From Leptospira sp. WS60.C2 (lineage in GTDB: Bacteria > Spirochaetota > Leptospiria > Leptospirales > Leptospiraceae), in the NCBI RefSeq assembly GCF_040833955.1, contig NZ_CP162133.1:1324001-1388000 (forward strand): a stretch of DNA of 64,000 nucleotides, read 5' to 3'. A program made the position numbers and the translations under genes. The notes under the pieces were generated by a model that saw only the letters and a list, made by a program, of their open reading frames with translations, made no database searches and was not told where the DNA came from. Shown here piece by piece: positions 27,977-37,299 of the stretch; position 1 is the first letter of the stretch, and every line of letters begins with the position of its first letter.

Positions 27977-29803
27977 TTACTCCATAAATTCATAGATGGA
28001 TCGAATTTCTCCATTGCTTTCAATGTAATGATACAAGTTTTGAAACTCTTTGTGTCCACAGAGAGTCGCTGAGTCTCCGATGAGAATCAAATGAGATTTG
28101 GCACGGGTGAGTGCCACATTCAATCGTTTTGGATTCATTAAAAATCCAATTTCCCCATCTGAATTGGAACGAACCAAACTTAAGATCACTATTTCTGACT
28201 CGCGACCTTGGAAGGAGTCAATGGTTTGGGTAAACCAGCGTCCGTTTGCTCTTTGGGTAAGTCTTTCCACCTGACCTCTATAAGGTGAAATTATAATAGT
28301 CTTTTCTTTGGGTAACCCTTTTTCCATCAATGTTTCAATGAGTGAAATTTCGGTTTCATTCATAAAACTTAAGTCTTCCCCATCTGTTTCTTCTTGGCTA
28401 TCACTTCCTGCCGTATCAATCCAGAGTACGCTTACGTCAGAACCAAAGATTTCAGAGATTTCTTGGATCGAATGATGGTTGAGATTGGGTTCCGTGAAAA
28501 CTTTATTTTCATAATAGATTTGGTTGGGAAAACCAAGGATTTCTTCTTTCATCCGAAATTGTTTTTCTAAAAAGATAGTTCGTTCTCCCGTATCAGTTTC
28601 AATGGATTTCTCCAAAAAACTTTGGATGTTTTCATGCTCTGGATGGGAATAATTCACTCCCAATTGTTTCGGATCGCCAAAGAAAAACGTTTTTTTTCCA
28701 GAAAAAATGGCCATATAACAACCAGGGTCTATACTTTGAGTGGCTTCATCGACAAACACATAATCGAATTTTCTATCTTTTTTGAATTCCCCACCAAAAC
28801 CTGCGAAGGTCGAAACAATGAGTTCACTGGAATCCAGAAGTTTTGTTCGAATATTGGATTCGGCTTCCCTTATCGTTTGGAGTAAAAACTTGGCTTCTTT
28901 TCGTAATTGATTTCGTTCCTCTCTCTCTTCTTTGCCAAAGTTTCGTTTCCAAGAATTGATTTTTTTTTGAATGGCTTTTAGCTCTGTCATCCAGTTTTGA
29001 ATTTGTTTTTGATCTGGATGAGTTTGGATGAGATGGTCAAGATGATAAGGGAGAACCTCTTCTTTGATTTTGGTGGAGTTACCAAGACGGATCACACGAA
29101 CTCCATTTTGAATCGCAAGTTCCACAATATAATCACAGGCAAAGTTAGTCGGACATAGGGTCAGAACGGAAAGATTCCTGTTTTTGATTTCTTTGACCGC
29201 CTGCATGAGTAAGGTGGTCTTTCCTGTCCCAGGTGGACCAAATACCATACCATAATCAGAAATTGTAAAAATTCGTTCCAAGGGAGAGAGCGTTTGTGAG
29301 GATTTGGGCGGTAATGGTTTGTCCCCCTCACTATAACCCAAAATCCATTTTAGTTTTTTGTAAGCATCTGATTCCTTCTCGCTTTTGATTTTTGTAAGGA
29401 TTTCATTATACAAATCATAGGTGGATTCGGTAAACCATTTGGAGATATGATAAGTCTCTCCTTCCCATTCATAGTCTCCTCGAACTTGGATGATGAGTTT
29501 GGTTTCATTCCATTGGTAAACATTTCCATAAATGGATTCGTTTTGGTTTTGGACAAGTACAGGTGTTCCTGGTTTGATCCATCGTTTATTTTGGTTTGAT
29601 AGGTTCACTTGAAACTCCGCGCGCCAAGTGTTTCCTACGACAAATCGCAAATCGACAAATTCTGCTGATTTGATTGTATTTGTTTCTCTTGCTTTTTCTA
29701 AAAATAAAGTTCGTTCGATTTCCCTTTCTTTTGTTAAGATGGATTCTATGTAACTAAATTCTTCCTCAAGTGAACCAAATGATTGTTTTATGGTTCTTCC
29801 CAT
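27977..29803 (-). CDS. Superfamily 1 DNA/RNA helicase (IGHMBP2/Upf1-like)
   Basis: This 608-residue helicase has an N-terminal beta domain (about 45-120), Walker A GPPGTGKTT (189-197), Walker B with VDEATQSIDPG, motif III GDPKQLG, motif IV-like FLEKQFRM, motif V TIDSFQGRESEIVILSLVRSN, and motif VI FLMNPKRLNVALTRAKSHLILIGD. The DEAx box with these motifs is the Upf1/IGHMBP2 group of 5'-to-3' helicases. The substrate (RNA or DNA) is not known. It overlaps the upstream TPR gene by 16 bases on the same strand, so the two are probably co-translated. Confidence 0.9.
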   Translation of the reverse strand: MGRTIKQSFGSLEEEFSYIESILTKEREIERTLFLEKARETNTIKSAEFVDLRFVVGNTWRAEFQVNLSNQNKRWIKPGTPVLVQNQNESIYGNVYQWNETKLIIQVRGDYEWEGETYHISKWFTESTYDLYNEILTKIKSEKESDAYKKLKWILGYSEGDKPLPPKSSQTLSPLERIFTISDYGMVFGPPGTGKTTLLMQAVKEIKNRNLSVLTLCPTNFACDYIVELAIQNGVRVIRLGNSTKIKEEVLPYHLDHLIQTHPDQKQIQNWMTELKAIQKKINSWKRNFGKEEREERNQLRKEAKFLLQTIREAESNIRTKLLDSSELIVSTFAGFGGEFKKDRKFDYVFVDEATQSIDPGCYMAIFSGKKTFFFGDPKQLGVNYSHPEHENIQSFLEKSIETDTGERTIFLEKQFRMKEEILGFPNQIYYENKVFTEPNLNHHSIQEISEIFGSDVSVLWIDTAGSDSQEETDGEDLSFMNETEISLIETLMEKGLPKEKTIIISPYRGQVERLTQRANGRWFTQTIDSFQGRESEIVILSLVRSNSDGEIGFLMNPKRLNVALTRAKSHLILIGDSATLCGHKEFQNLYHYIESNGEIRSIYEFME

Positions 29804-30639
29804 TCAATATTCTCCAATGTTGTAAAAAAGCCATTCCTGAGAAGTGGAGCAAAATCAATAAAGTCAGCTGCTTTCAAATACAATGAATCCTCAATGGAAT
29901 ATGCCTGAATAAGGTTATTGGCAGCTTCTTCTACTTTTCCTAGCCTACAATGTGCTCTTGCTAAGATAATTAAGGTTTCGGGGTCAATTTCCTTACAGTA
30001 TTCGATATGCTTTCGAATTGCGACCAGAGCATTTTCTGCATCTTCCGCGTCCAAATAACAGAGAGCCAGTAAGTCGTAATGGAGGAACTCGTCCGGTTCT
30101 ACCATCTTTAAGGATTTTTTCAAAGAAGCAAGTGCGGAGTTGAAGTCGCCCCGGGAAAAATACAAGGACCCAAGTTCTGCCCAAATGTCCTTACGATCAA
30201 TCCCTCGACCATTGCTCAAATGTTCTTGGGAAAGTGCTTTTTTCAGCACTTCAATAGCTTCTTCCGATCGTTCCATATCCTTAAGGAGAGAAGCAAGGAG
30301 GAGGTAATTTTCTAAATAAGAAGGAAACTGAAGGATGCTTTTTTGCAGTAAGACTTTTGCTGATTTGAATTTCTTTAATTTGATGAGATACCTAGAGTAT
30401 ACCGTGATACTCAAAGGATGAGAAGGGTAATTTTGGATGATGTCTTGGAAAACAGATTCTGTTTCTTTGGGATTACCCACCGAATACAAACACCAAGCTT
30501 TCTTTGCTTTGATTTTGATGAGAGCAGACTCGTCTTTCGTGTAGGCTTCACTTTGTGCATACAAATTAAAAGCGCGAGTGAATTCCTTTTCTTCTTCTAA
30601 ATGTTTTGCTTCACGGATGAGAGAAAAAAAGAGATTCAT
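29788..30639 (-). CDS. TPR-repeat protein
   Basis: A 283-residue all-helical protein with about six to seven tetratricopeptide repeats. Clear examples are DIWAELGSLYFSRGDFNSALASLKKSLKM and ETLIILARAHCRLGKVEEAANNLIQAYSI. It has no signal peptide, so a cytoplasmic scaffolding role is likely. It is upstream of, and overlaps, the helicase gene. Confidence 0.85.
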   Translation of the reverse strand: MNLFFSLIREAKHLEEEKEFTRAFNLYAQSEAYTKDESALIKIKAKKAWCLYSVGNPKETESVFQDIIQNYPSHPLSITVYSRYLIKLKKFKSAKVLLQKSILQFPSYLENYLLLASLLKDMERSEEAIEVLKKALSQEHLSNGRGIDRKDIWAELGSLYFSRGDFNSALASLKKSLKMVEPDEFLHYDLLALCYLDAEDAENALVAIRKHIEYCKEIDPETLIILARAHCRLGKVEEAANNLIQAYSIEDSLYLKAADFIDFAPLLRNGFFTTLENIEWEEP

Positions 30640-30716
30640 CGTTTTTTTACTTCAGGAAATCCGGGATTCGCCGATGGGTAGAATAGGGAGTAAAGATTGT
30701 AAAAGGAGGTCCATTC

Positions 30717-30872
30717 ATGGTTCCATCTACACCGATTCAACCGATTGTGAATTTGCCAAAGGAGATTTTCCAAACACAAAACCAACTGTCAGAAAAACTG
30801 ATGAAGTTGGCTGTGGAAGAGAAAGTAGGTCCTGTTGCAAAAAGTGAACGATTACTCGACATCTACTGTTAG
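30717..30872 (+). CDS. Small 51-residue protein, unknown
   Basis: ATG 30717 opens a 51-codon frame ending TAG, preceded by a strong Shine-Dalgarno AAGGAGG (30703-30709) 7 bases upstream. The product begins MVPSTPIQPIVNLPKEIFQT, continues with an amphipathic helix-like stretch (QLSEKLMKLAVEEKVG) and ends SERLLDIYC. TAGAAT at 30679-30684 could be a -10. It stands alone between the TPR gene and the crotonase gene. The unusually good ribosome-binding site is the main support; function unknown. Confidence 0.6.
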   Translation: MVPSTPIQPIVNLPKEIFQTQNQLSEKLMKLAVEEKVGPVAKSERLLDIYC

Positions 30873-30890
30873 CCGTTTGCCACTTAAAAT

Positions 30891-31721
30891 TTAGTCCACA
30901 CGGGTTTCTGGATTGAAGACTGGTCGTTTTCTCTCCATAAATCCACTAATGGCACTGCGAAAGTCCATGGAATCGAGCATACTTGCATTCCAAACGGCAA
31001 CGTAATCCAAACCTTCTTCGATGGTTTTTCCAATGCCATGATTCAGAATTTGTTTCACTCCACGAATGACGATGGTTGGATTCTCTGATATTTCTTGTGC
31101 AGTTTTCAGTCCCTCTTCCAGTAAATGATCAAAGTCCTTTGTCACTTTTGTCACAAGCCCCATATGGTAGGCTTCTTCTGCTGTGATGTCCTTTCCCGTG
31201 AGAGCAAGTTCCCTTGTGTGGGCATTTCCAATGAGATGGGGAAGTCGTTGTAAAGAACCCATATCAGCAACGATGGCAACCTTTGATTCTCGTAACGAAA
31301 ATACCGCATCTTCTGACGCATAACGAATGTCACAGGCAGAAACTAAATCAAGTCCTCCTCCAATACAATGTTTTTGGACAAGGGCAATGGATGGTTTTTT
31401 GGAATTGTAAACCGCATTGATTCCTTTTTGCATCGTGAGGATGAGTTGGTAGAGTTTCTCTCTTCCATCAGCGAGTTCCCCTTGGACCACTGGTTTGAAT
31501 TCTTGGAAAAATTCCTCTAGGTCAAGACCAGTGGAGAAGGATTTTCCCTTTGCTGCGATGACAAAACAGTGGATCTTTGGATCTGCATCAATTTCAGCCA
31601 CCATATCCGGTAAATCGCGCCAGAAGGGCCAATTCATCGCGTTTCTTTTTTCTGGACGATCGAGCCAAAGGATCGCAATGTTCTTTCTTCTTTCAATGGT
31701 AAAAAAAGGAGATGGATTCAT
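30891..31721 (-). CDS. Crotonase-family enzyme, dienoyl-CoA isomerase-like
   Basis: A 276-residue enoyl-CoA hydratase/isomerase superfamily member. The oxyanion-hole segments [12 protein letters not shown] and [18 protein letters not shown] are clear. The stretch [23 protein letters not shown] resembles the active-site helix of delta3,5-delta2,4-dienoyl-CoA isomerase (ECH1), which uses Glu and Asp at these places. A role in breakdown of unsaturated fatty acids is therefore likely; leptospires live on fatty acids. ATG 31721 is chosen (AAGGAAG upstream). It overlaps the lgt stop by 4 bases. Confidence 0.85.
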   Translation of the reverse strand: MNPSPFFTIERRKNIAILWLDRPEKRNAMNWPFWRDLPDMVAEIDADPKIHCFVIAAKGKSFSTGLDLEEFFQEFKPVVQGELADGREKLYQLILTMQKGINAVYNSKKPSIALVQKHCIGGGLDLVSACDIRYASEDAVFSLRESKVAIVADMGSLQRLPHLIGNAHTRELALTGKDITAEEAYHMGLVTKVTKDFDHLLEEGLKTAQEISENPTIVIRGVKQILNHGIGKTIEEGLDYVAVWNASMLDSMDFRSAISGFMERKRPVFNPETRVD

Positions 31722-32644
31722 ACGTTCGTTTCTTCCTTTAACCAAAGTTTTTTGGTCACCATAAGATACACCCCAAAGAGGATAAGTCCAATCGCGATGT
31801 ATTGGGACTGGGAAAATCCATGCCAGTAATAACCAGTAAGGAACGTTGGGTTTCCATTGGCATCAGGAATGTTCACAAGTGTAGGTGGCTCCACAAAGGG
31901 AATCACAGCTTTATTCACTCGTAAAAATTCTATGATGAGTCTTGCAAATCCATGAATGATGAGAAACTGTGCACCAATGCTCCATTTACGAAAGTTTTGG
32001 TAACGTGCCCAAAATTGAAAATAAGCAAAGTATCCAAATGCCATGATGGATTCCATCACAGGGGTATTCCATACAGGAACACCAGAAGGGTGTGCTCCAT
32101 GAAATTCAAAAACAAAAAAGGGAATTTTAGCATCAGTGGCAAAACCATAACAACCATCACCACTCACAAAACAGCCGAGTCTTCCGATCGCATAACCCAT
32201 GCTAATCGCTGGAATCACTGCATCGTAATAAGCTCCGATGTCCAATTTGTGGTAACGGAAGTAGATGGTAATAAAGAGCCAGCCAAAAAGAAGACCACCA
32301 AAAAAGACAAGACCACCACCACTGAATAAAGATGACCAAAGACCAGGGTGGCCAGGAAAACCATTCCAATGAGTAAGAGGGTATGTGTATTTTCCATCAT
32401 AACCAGGAACATCGATGAACACTTGGTCCCAAATTTCAAAGATGAAGAAAATTTTTGCTCCGACGAGGGTGCCTAAAATTCCAAGAAAAATCAACCAATC
32501 AGAATGATTTGGATCTAATTTTTTTCGTTCCAGTTCCTTAGGGAGAAGATAGGAACCAACGAGAAAGGCTAACATCATAAGAAGGCTGAAAGTGGACAGA
32601 CCCTCCCAGCCAAAGGGATTGGGAATCGGAATTCGATCTAACAT
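31718..32644 (-). CDS. lgt: Prolipoprotein diacylglyceryl transferase Lgt
   Basis: Lgt adds diacylglycerol from phosphatidylglycerol to the lipobox Cys of prolipoproteins at the inner membrane. The roughly 308-residue protein has about seven membrane helices, the periplasmic [19 protein letters not shown] segment, and a signature form [14 protein letters not shown] in place of the E. coli-type GRIGNFINGE. ATG 32644 is taken as start; GTG 32671 would add nine residues but lies in the loop of an 11-bp hairpin. The next gene starts within its stop codon. Confidence 0.9.
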   Translation of the reverse strand: MLDRIPIPNPFGWEGLSTFSLLMMLAFLVGSYLLPKELERKKLDPNHSDWLIFLGILGTLVGAKIFFIFEIWDQVFIDVPGYDGKYTYPLTHWNGFPGHPGLWSSLFSGGGLVFFGGLLFGWLFITIYFRYHKLDIGAYYDAVIPAISMGYAIGRLGCFVSGDGCYGFATDAKIPFFVFEFHGAHPSGVPVWNTPVMESIMAFGYFAYFQFWARYQNFRKWSIGAQFLIIHGFARLIIEFLRVNKAVIPFVEPPTLVNIPDANGNPTFLTGYYWHGFSQSQYIAIGLILFGVYLMVTKKLWLKEETNV

Positions 32645-32654
32645 AGGGGAAAGG

Positions 32655-32690
32655 GTAAATTCTCCGCTCACAGGGGAAAGGAGAATTTAC
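32655..32690 (-). promoter_or_regulatory. Perfect 11-bp hairpin in the lgt leader
   Basis: GTAAATTCTCC (32655-32665) and GGAGAATTTAC (32680-32690) are exact reverse complements around a 14-base loop. On the minus strand it ends about 10 bases before the lgt ATG. No T-run follows, so it may be a translational control element, a processing site or an operator between lgt and the divergent DoxX gene. Confidence 0.5.
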
Positions 32691-32735
32691 AGGGAAAACA
32701 AAGAGAAAAAGGGAAGAAAAAATAACTTGACTCTA

Positions 32736-32757
32736 GATAGTTTAATATTGAACTATC
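32736..32757. promoter_or_regulatory. Inverted repeat upstream of the DoxX gene
   Basis: GATAGTT (32736-32742) and AACTATC (32751-32757) form a perfect inverted repeat with an 8-base spacer, just downstream of a -35-like TTGACT (32727-32732). AATATTGA is repeated directly at 32744-32751 and 32759-32766. The position suggests a repressor operator (for example a MarR- or HxlR-type dimer); the regulator is unknown. Confidence 0.5.
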
Positions 32758-32783
32758 CAATATTGATTTAAGGAGATCTGACT

Positions 32784-33230
32784 ATGTTTGATTTTTTATT
32801 TTCGACTTCTGGGGATATCATCCCACTGATTTTACGCATCACGGCCTTCGTTGTGATCTTCCCACACGGCGCACAAAAACTCCTCGGATGGTTTGGTGGA
32901 TATGGTTTCAAAGGAACTTACGGATTTTTTACAGGAACCATGAAATTCCCAGGAATCCTTGCCGTTCTCATCATCCTTGGTGAGTCTTTTGGATCCGTTC
33001 TTTTACTCGTTGGTTTTTTAACCAAATTTGCAGCTCTTTCGATCGCCATCATCATGATCGGTGCCGCATTCATCGCTCACAGACATAATGGATTTTTCAT
33101 CAATTGGAATGGAAACCAAAAAGGCGAAGGATATGAATTCCACATCCTTGCGGCAGGTCTTCTCCTTGCACTCATCGTTGGTGGAGCAGGTGTGTATTCG
33201 ATTGATTTTAACTTAATCGGTAAGTTCTAA
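32784..33230 (+). CDS. DoxX-family membrane protein
   Basis: A 148-residue four-helix membrane protein of the DoxX family (IPLILRITAFVVIFPHGAQKLLGWFGGYGFKGT, LGESFGSVLLLVGFLTKFAALSIAIIMIGA). Relatives are often induced by oxidative, thiol or quinone stress under small repressors. AAGGAG lies about 8 bases before the ATG. The inverted repeat at 32736-32757 suggests its own regulation. Confidence 0.88.
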   Translation: MFDFLFSTSGDIIPLILRITAFVVIFPHGAQKLLGWFGGYGFKGTYGFFTGTMKFPGILAVLIILGESFGSVLLLVGFLTKFAALSIAIIMIGAAFIAHRHNGFFINWNGNQKGEGYEFHILAAGLLLALIVGGAGVYSIDFNLIGKF

Positions 33231-33253
33231 AATTAAGACCAATCGATCCTAGA

Positions 33254-33305
33254 CCACTCATCCTTGTTTGGAATCTAAATTCGCAACAAGATGAGTGGAT
33301 TTTCC
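33254..33305 (+). terminator. Hairpin after the DoxX gene, likely terminator
   Basis: The arm at 33254-33268 (CCACTCATCCTTGTT) pairs with 33285-33298 (AACAAGATGAGTGG) with one bulged base, followed by ATTTTCC. The stem is long but the T-run is weak. Confidence 0.6.
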
Positions 33306-33422
33306 GTTTCAGTGCGCTGTTCTTACTACACATACCATGCAGCGAGCATCTTTGCTATCGTCTAAAAGATACGAAAATCCCATCCTATCAACGTCAATGG
33401 ACTTCGGATCAATTGAAAGATT

Positions 33423-34424
33423 TTAATCTAAGTTGATGTATTCTTCTGGGTCGAGTGGAGCATCGAGACCAATTCGTACTTCATAATGTACGTGTGCTCC
33501 CGTTGCTTTTCCCGTTTGGCCGACTAGGGCAATTTTATCCCCTCGTTTGACTCGATCGCCAGGGTTCACAAGAATTTGCGAGCAGTGTCCATACAAAGTG
33601 AAAAATCCATTTTCGTGGTTGATCCGAACTGACTTTCCTAGACCCCCAACAGCCGTGTCCACTGCAATGGTTCCAGGACCTGTGGCATAAATTGGTGTTC
33701 CTTCACCAGCCGCAAAGTCAATGCCTGAGTGGTATTCTCCAACAGGCAAAATGCCAAACGGGTCACTGCGGTATCCAAACGTGGAGGTCACAACACCCAC
33801 ACCAGGCTTTAGAGGTCTTCCCCTCGGCATGGAATAAAAGATACTTTCGCGCATGGAAAGGTAATCAATGGCATTTTGAAAATTAGGGACAAGGTTTCCT
33901 AGTCTTACACCAAACTGGGTGTAGGTGGTGACCACTTGTTGGAAGAGGAGTAGGTTGGAATCCAGTTCACTCGCATCCTTTCGAAATTCTTCTTTTAAGA
34001 GATAGTCTTGGGTGATCATCTCCTTTTCCGGAATTTCTTCCCAGGCAAGCAAATTGAGAGATTCCGTCATGGACTCTAATTCTTCCACAGATTCCCGTAA
34101 ATCCTTGGAAAGTAGGTCATAAAATAGAAACGAAACGAGTTGGGTTTCTGTTTTTTTCTCGAGTGAGAGATTTCGTTCAAAGAAAAAGGAAAAATAAACA
34201 AGAAGTCCAAAGGAGAGTATCACAAGGGAGAGGGCAAGTCCAAAGAGAAACCCTAGCATTCCTACGGAAATTTCGATTTGGGCGAGAGGTTTTTCATCAT
34301 TGGGGATGAGGACAAAACTCACCTTTTCACGGCTTCGGGAAATCCACTTTTGTAAGCGTTTTCGCCACCGTAAATGCGCAATTTGGAGCCTTTCGTAGGC
34401 GGTTGTGACGTAAGTTTCTGCCAA
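33423..34424 (-). CDS. M23 (LytM-like) metallopeptidase, membrane-anchored
   Basis: A 333-residue protein with a cytoplasmic basic start, one membrane helix (about 55-80), a coiled-coil-like region (about 85-180) and a C-terminal peptidase M23 domain. Zinc-site motifs are complete: [17 protein letters not shown] (HxxxD) and GAHVHYEV (HxH). It likely cuts peptidoglycan cross-links in the periplasm or regulates amidases. The start is TTG 34424, with GGAT upstream. It is divergent from pcnB. Confidence 0.87.
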   Translation of the reverse strand: MAETYVTTAYERLQIAHLRWRKRLQKWISRSREKVSFVLIPNDEKPLAQIEISVGMLGFLFGLALSLVILSFGLLVYFSFFFERNLSLEKKTETQLVSFLFYDLLSKDLRESVEELESMTESLNLLAWEEIPEKEMITQDYLLKEEFRKDASELDSNLLLFQQVVTTYTQFGVRLGNLVPNFQNAIDYLSMRESIFYSMPRGRPLKPGVGVVTSTFGYRSDPFGILPVGEYHSGIDFAAGEGTPIYATGPGTIAVDTAVGGLGKSVRINHENGFFTLYGHCSQILVNPGDRVKRGDKIALVGQTGKATGAHVHYEVRIGLDAPLDPEEYINLD

Positions 34425-34491
34425 TGTTCGTTATCCAGCCAATTTTTTCCTTGCCCATGCCATTTTTCAGGGGAAAGTGGATGAATCCAAT

Positions 34492-35964
34492 ATGTTTAAA
34501 TTTCTCACTTCTCTTTTCAGAAAGAAAGCCGACTCTGTCGATTCCTTTTTGATGTACCCCGAGGGAAAGAGATACTATCGAGAAACTCACTCCATACGCA
34601 GGGCCAATATCGATGAAGATGCCATCAAAATCATCAATCGATTGAACAAGTTTCGTTACAAGGCCTACTTAGTCGGTGGAGGAGTCAGAGATCTGCTGAT
34701 GGGCAAGCGCCCAAAAGATTTTGACATTGTCACAAGTGCGACACCAAACCAAATCAAAAGGATCTTCAATAACTGCCGAATCATCGGTAAACGATTTAAA
34801 ATTGTTCACATCATTTTTAAAGGGAAAATTATTGAAGTTTCAACGTTCCGATCATTACCGGAACATCGTTTGGAAAAACACAAAGCAGAAAACGATTATC
34901 TCATCAAGCGGGACAATTCCTTCGGTACAGCAAAGGAAGACGCGGCAAGACGCGACTTTACCATCAACTCCTTGTTCTACGATCCTAAAAATGATTCCAT
35001 TTTGGATTACGTAGGTGGATTCGAAGACATTCAAAAGAAAATTGTAAGGGTCATTGGTGATCCAGACATTTCTTTCAAAGAAGATCCTGTTCGTATGTTA
35101 CGAGCAGTGAAGTTTTCTGTATTACTTGGGCTCGATATCGAGAAAAAAACCAAACTGGCAATTAAAAAGAATCGTTTGGAACTCGAAAAATCTTCCACTG
35201 CAAGACTTCTCGAAGAATACAACAAGATGTTTCGAACATGGAAAACATCGATTATCTTTGAAGGTTTAGCAGAAAATCATCTCTTAGATGTTTTGTTCAA
35301 AGAACCAGCCGATAAGTTAAAGAAAGCAGATCCAGAATGGCGTGAACATTTTATGGACACTCCACTCGGAAAACGACTCGCTGTGACAGACAAACTTCTC
35401 TCTGCAAGAGAGGAGATGACTCCAGCTATTTTTTATTCGTTAATCTTTTACGATATCGTAAAAGATCTTTATGAAAACGATCGTGGACACCTAGCGCATA
35501 ACATCAAAGAAAGTTTACAACCTGTTTTTGAAAGAATGGGAATCCCAAAACGAGAACAAGACAACTTGGTAAAAATATTCATTAGCCAACCTCGTTTTCA
35601 CATCACTGATGATGAAAAAGAAAGGCAAAATTCTTTCTTCAAAAAGAAGGATTATTTTTACGATGCGTTCATGGTGTATAAGATAGTGGCCATCTCCGAA
35701 AACAACGAAGCTGCCGTACAAACTGCATTTTTCTGGGAAATTTCGCTCCGCCAAAGACCGAAGCCAGATAGCCATCAGTTTGGCCAACAAAATCGTAAAA
35801 AAGAAGGCAATAAAAAAAGGCCACCAAGGAAAAAACACCGTGATCGAAGAGGGAGCGGAAACCAGAACCAAACCAATCAGGAAGGAAATTCGAATGAATC
35901 TGAAGATTCAAACGGATTTGTTTCTGAGAATAAAAACGAAGAATCAAATCCAGAAAATTTTTAA
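34492..35964 (+). CDS. pcnB: Poly(A) polymerase/tRNA nucleotidyltransferase family (PcnB)
   Basis: A class II nucleotidyltransferase that adds A (or CCA) to RNA 3' ends. Motifs include [30 protein letters not shown] (GG and DxD), [25 protein letters not shown], and [17 protein letters not shown]. The absence of an HD domain and a basic, Asn/Glu-rich tail (last ~80 residues) fit PcnB rather than bacterial CCA enzymes. A separate CCA enzyme is still needed for tRNAs whose CCA is not encoded. ATG 34492 is chosen; GTG 34477 is possible but its AGGGGA is only 2 bases away. Confidence 0.88.
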   Translation: MFKFLTSLFRKKADSVDSFLMYPEGKRYYRETHSIRRANIDEDAIKIINRLNKFRYKAYLVGGGVRDLLMGKRPKDFDIVTSATPNQIKRIFNNCRIIGKRFKIVHIIFKGKIIEVSTFRSLPEHRLEKHKAENDYLIKRDNSFGTAKEDAARRDFTINSLFYDPKNDSILDYVGGFEDIQKKIVRVIGDPDISFKEDPVRMLRAVKFSVLLGLDIEKKTKLAIKKNRLELEKSSTARLLEEYNKMFRTWKTSIIFEGLAENHLLDVLFKEPADKLKKADPEWREHFMDTPLGKRLAVTDKLLSAREEMTPAIFYSLIFYDIVKDLYENDRGHLAHNIKESLQPVFERMGIPKREQDNLVKIFISQPRFHITDDEKERQNSFFKKKDYFYDAFMVYKIVAISENNEAAVQTAFFWEISLRQRPKPDSHQFGQQNRKKEGNKKRPPRKKHRDRRGSGNQNQTNQEGNSNESEDSNGFVSENKNEESNPENF

Positions 35965-36024
35965 CCTATAAATTTTCAATTCACTGATTAAAGTTTTAGT
36001 GTTTCCATCGTCTGATGTGATTAG

Positions 36025-37299
36025 ATGGAAACACTTAGTTCTCGAGTAAGGGTCATACTTCTTGAGGATGATCCGACTATTTCACTTTTTTACAATGGTA
36101 TTCTTCAGAAACAAGGAATGGAAGTAACTTGTTTTTCTGATATTAAACCAGCTATATACTTTTTAACTGAAAATCATCTACAAAATCAAAATATTGTCAT
36201 TACTGATTTACAACTTCCCGGTGGGAATGGTTTGGATTTCGTTAGAGAAATTCGAAAGGTAAATAAACATATTCCGATTTTGGTAATCACTTCAACTGAG
36301 GATCCAAAACAAATCATAGAAGTCATGAAGGAACATGTTCAAGAATACCTGATAAAACCTGTGATTCCAAGTGAATTGCTTTCTCGTATCAAATACCAAC
36401 TATCAACCAAAGAAGATTCGTATGTTTATTCGGATTATGAAAGAGAAAAAATCATATCTCTTGAAAAATTATTAGAATGGTATAGCTACAAAAACACTCG
36501 TATCAAAAAAGGAGATCTAAATACTAACGAACTTCATAAAAATCTTTTTTATGGACTTAGGACAAGTTTAGCACAAGGAGCTGGTTTTGGAGTTTTGTCT
36601 CAATTGATAGATATCATAAAAGCAATGCCAAAAGCGGATAATGGCGGGGTTATTCTAGATTTAGATATCTTGAATATCTTAGAAGAAAACGCAATTTACT
36701 CGAAGAAGGTTTTAGATCGATTTGCTGAAATTGAAAATGTAATTTTTGATAGAGTTGAAATCGAAGAAGTGTCACCTTTAAAATTGTACAATGAAATGTT
36801 GAAGTTAAAGGAAGAAGTTAATCCGCTTTTGCTTCTAAAAGACCAAGTTTTACTCATCCCTGAATATAATGCTTCGAAACTTAGTTCAAAATTGATCAAA
36901 TGGAATCCACTATATTTTAAAAAAATAATCTATGAGCTTTTATTGAATGCTATGAGGTTTTCTAAACATTCAAGTAGAATATTCTTTCTATTTAATGTCG
37001 ATTCAGATGGAATTTACCTTTCTACAATCAATTCCTATGCGGAAGAAGAATTTTCGAAGAAGGGGATTTCTAATGATTATCTAGAACTAATCTTTGAGCC
37101 TTTTTTTAGAATTACAAAGAATATTTATGAAAAACATGGTTCCTTAGATTTTGGGATCGGACTAAGCTTTGTAAAACAGACTATAGAAAAGTTTGGTGGA
37201 ACCATTACAGCACTGAATTTGGTAGACCATACAAACGAAACCAAGGAAACCAAAATAGAGTTCAAAATATTCCTCCCTTATTCTTCCTCTTTGAAGTGA
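36025..37299 (+). CDS. Receiver domain fused to a histidine-kinase-type ATPase
   Basis: A 424-residue cytoplasmic protein. Residues 8-125 are a receiver with acidic pocket E14-D15-D16, phospho-acceptor Asp61, Thr89 and Lys111. Residues about 295-420 are a HATPase_c domain with N-box YELLLNAMRFSK and G-box DFGIGLSF. The middle has no textbook DHp H-box; LHKNLFYGLRTSLAQGAG (His171) is the only candidate. The order receiver-then-kinase suggests control of an ATPase or kinase by phosphorylation of its own receiver. The gene looks more A+T-rich than its neighbours. Its 3' end overlaps thiL by 22 bases, tail to tail. Confidence 0.8.
   Translation: METLSSRVRVILLEDDPTISLFYNGILQKQGMEVTCFSDIKPAIYFLTENHLQNQNIVITDLQLPGGNGLDFVREIRKVNKHIPILVITSTEDPKQIIEVMKEHVQEYLIKPVIPSELLSRIKYQLSTKEDSYVYSDYEREKIISLEKLLEWYSYKNTRIKKGDLNTNELHKNLFYGLRTSLAQGAGFGVLSQLIDIIKAMPKADNGGVILDLDILNILEENAIYSKKVLDRFAEIENVIFDRVEIEEVSPLKLYNEMLKLKEEVNPLLLLKDQVLLIPEYNASKLSSKLIKWNPLYFKKIIYELLLNAMRFSKHSSRIFFLFNVDSDGIYLSTINSYAEEEFSKKGISNDYLELIFEPFFRITKNIYEKHGSLDFGIGLSFVKQTIEKFGGTITALNLVDHTNETKETKIEFKIFLPYSSSLK

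Noticed and set aside
33337..33426. 29-codon frame starting MQRASLL
   Set aside because: No ribosome-binding site, and it overlaps the stop region of the M23 peptidase gene on the other strand.
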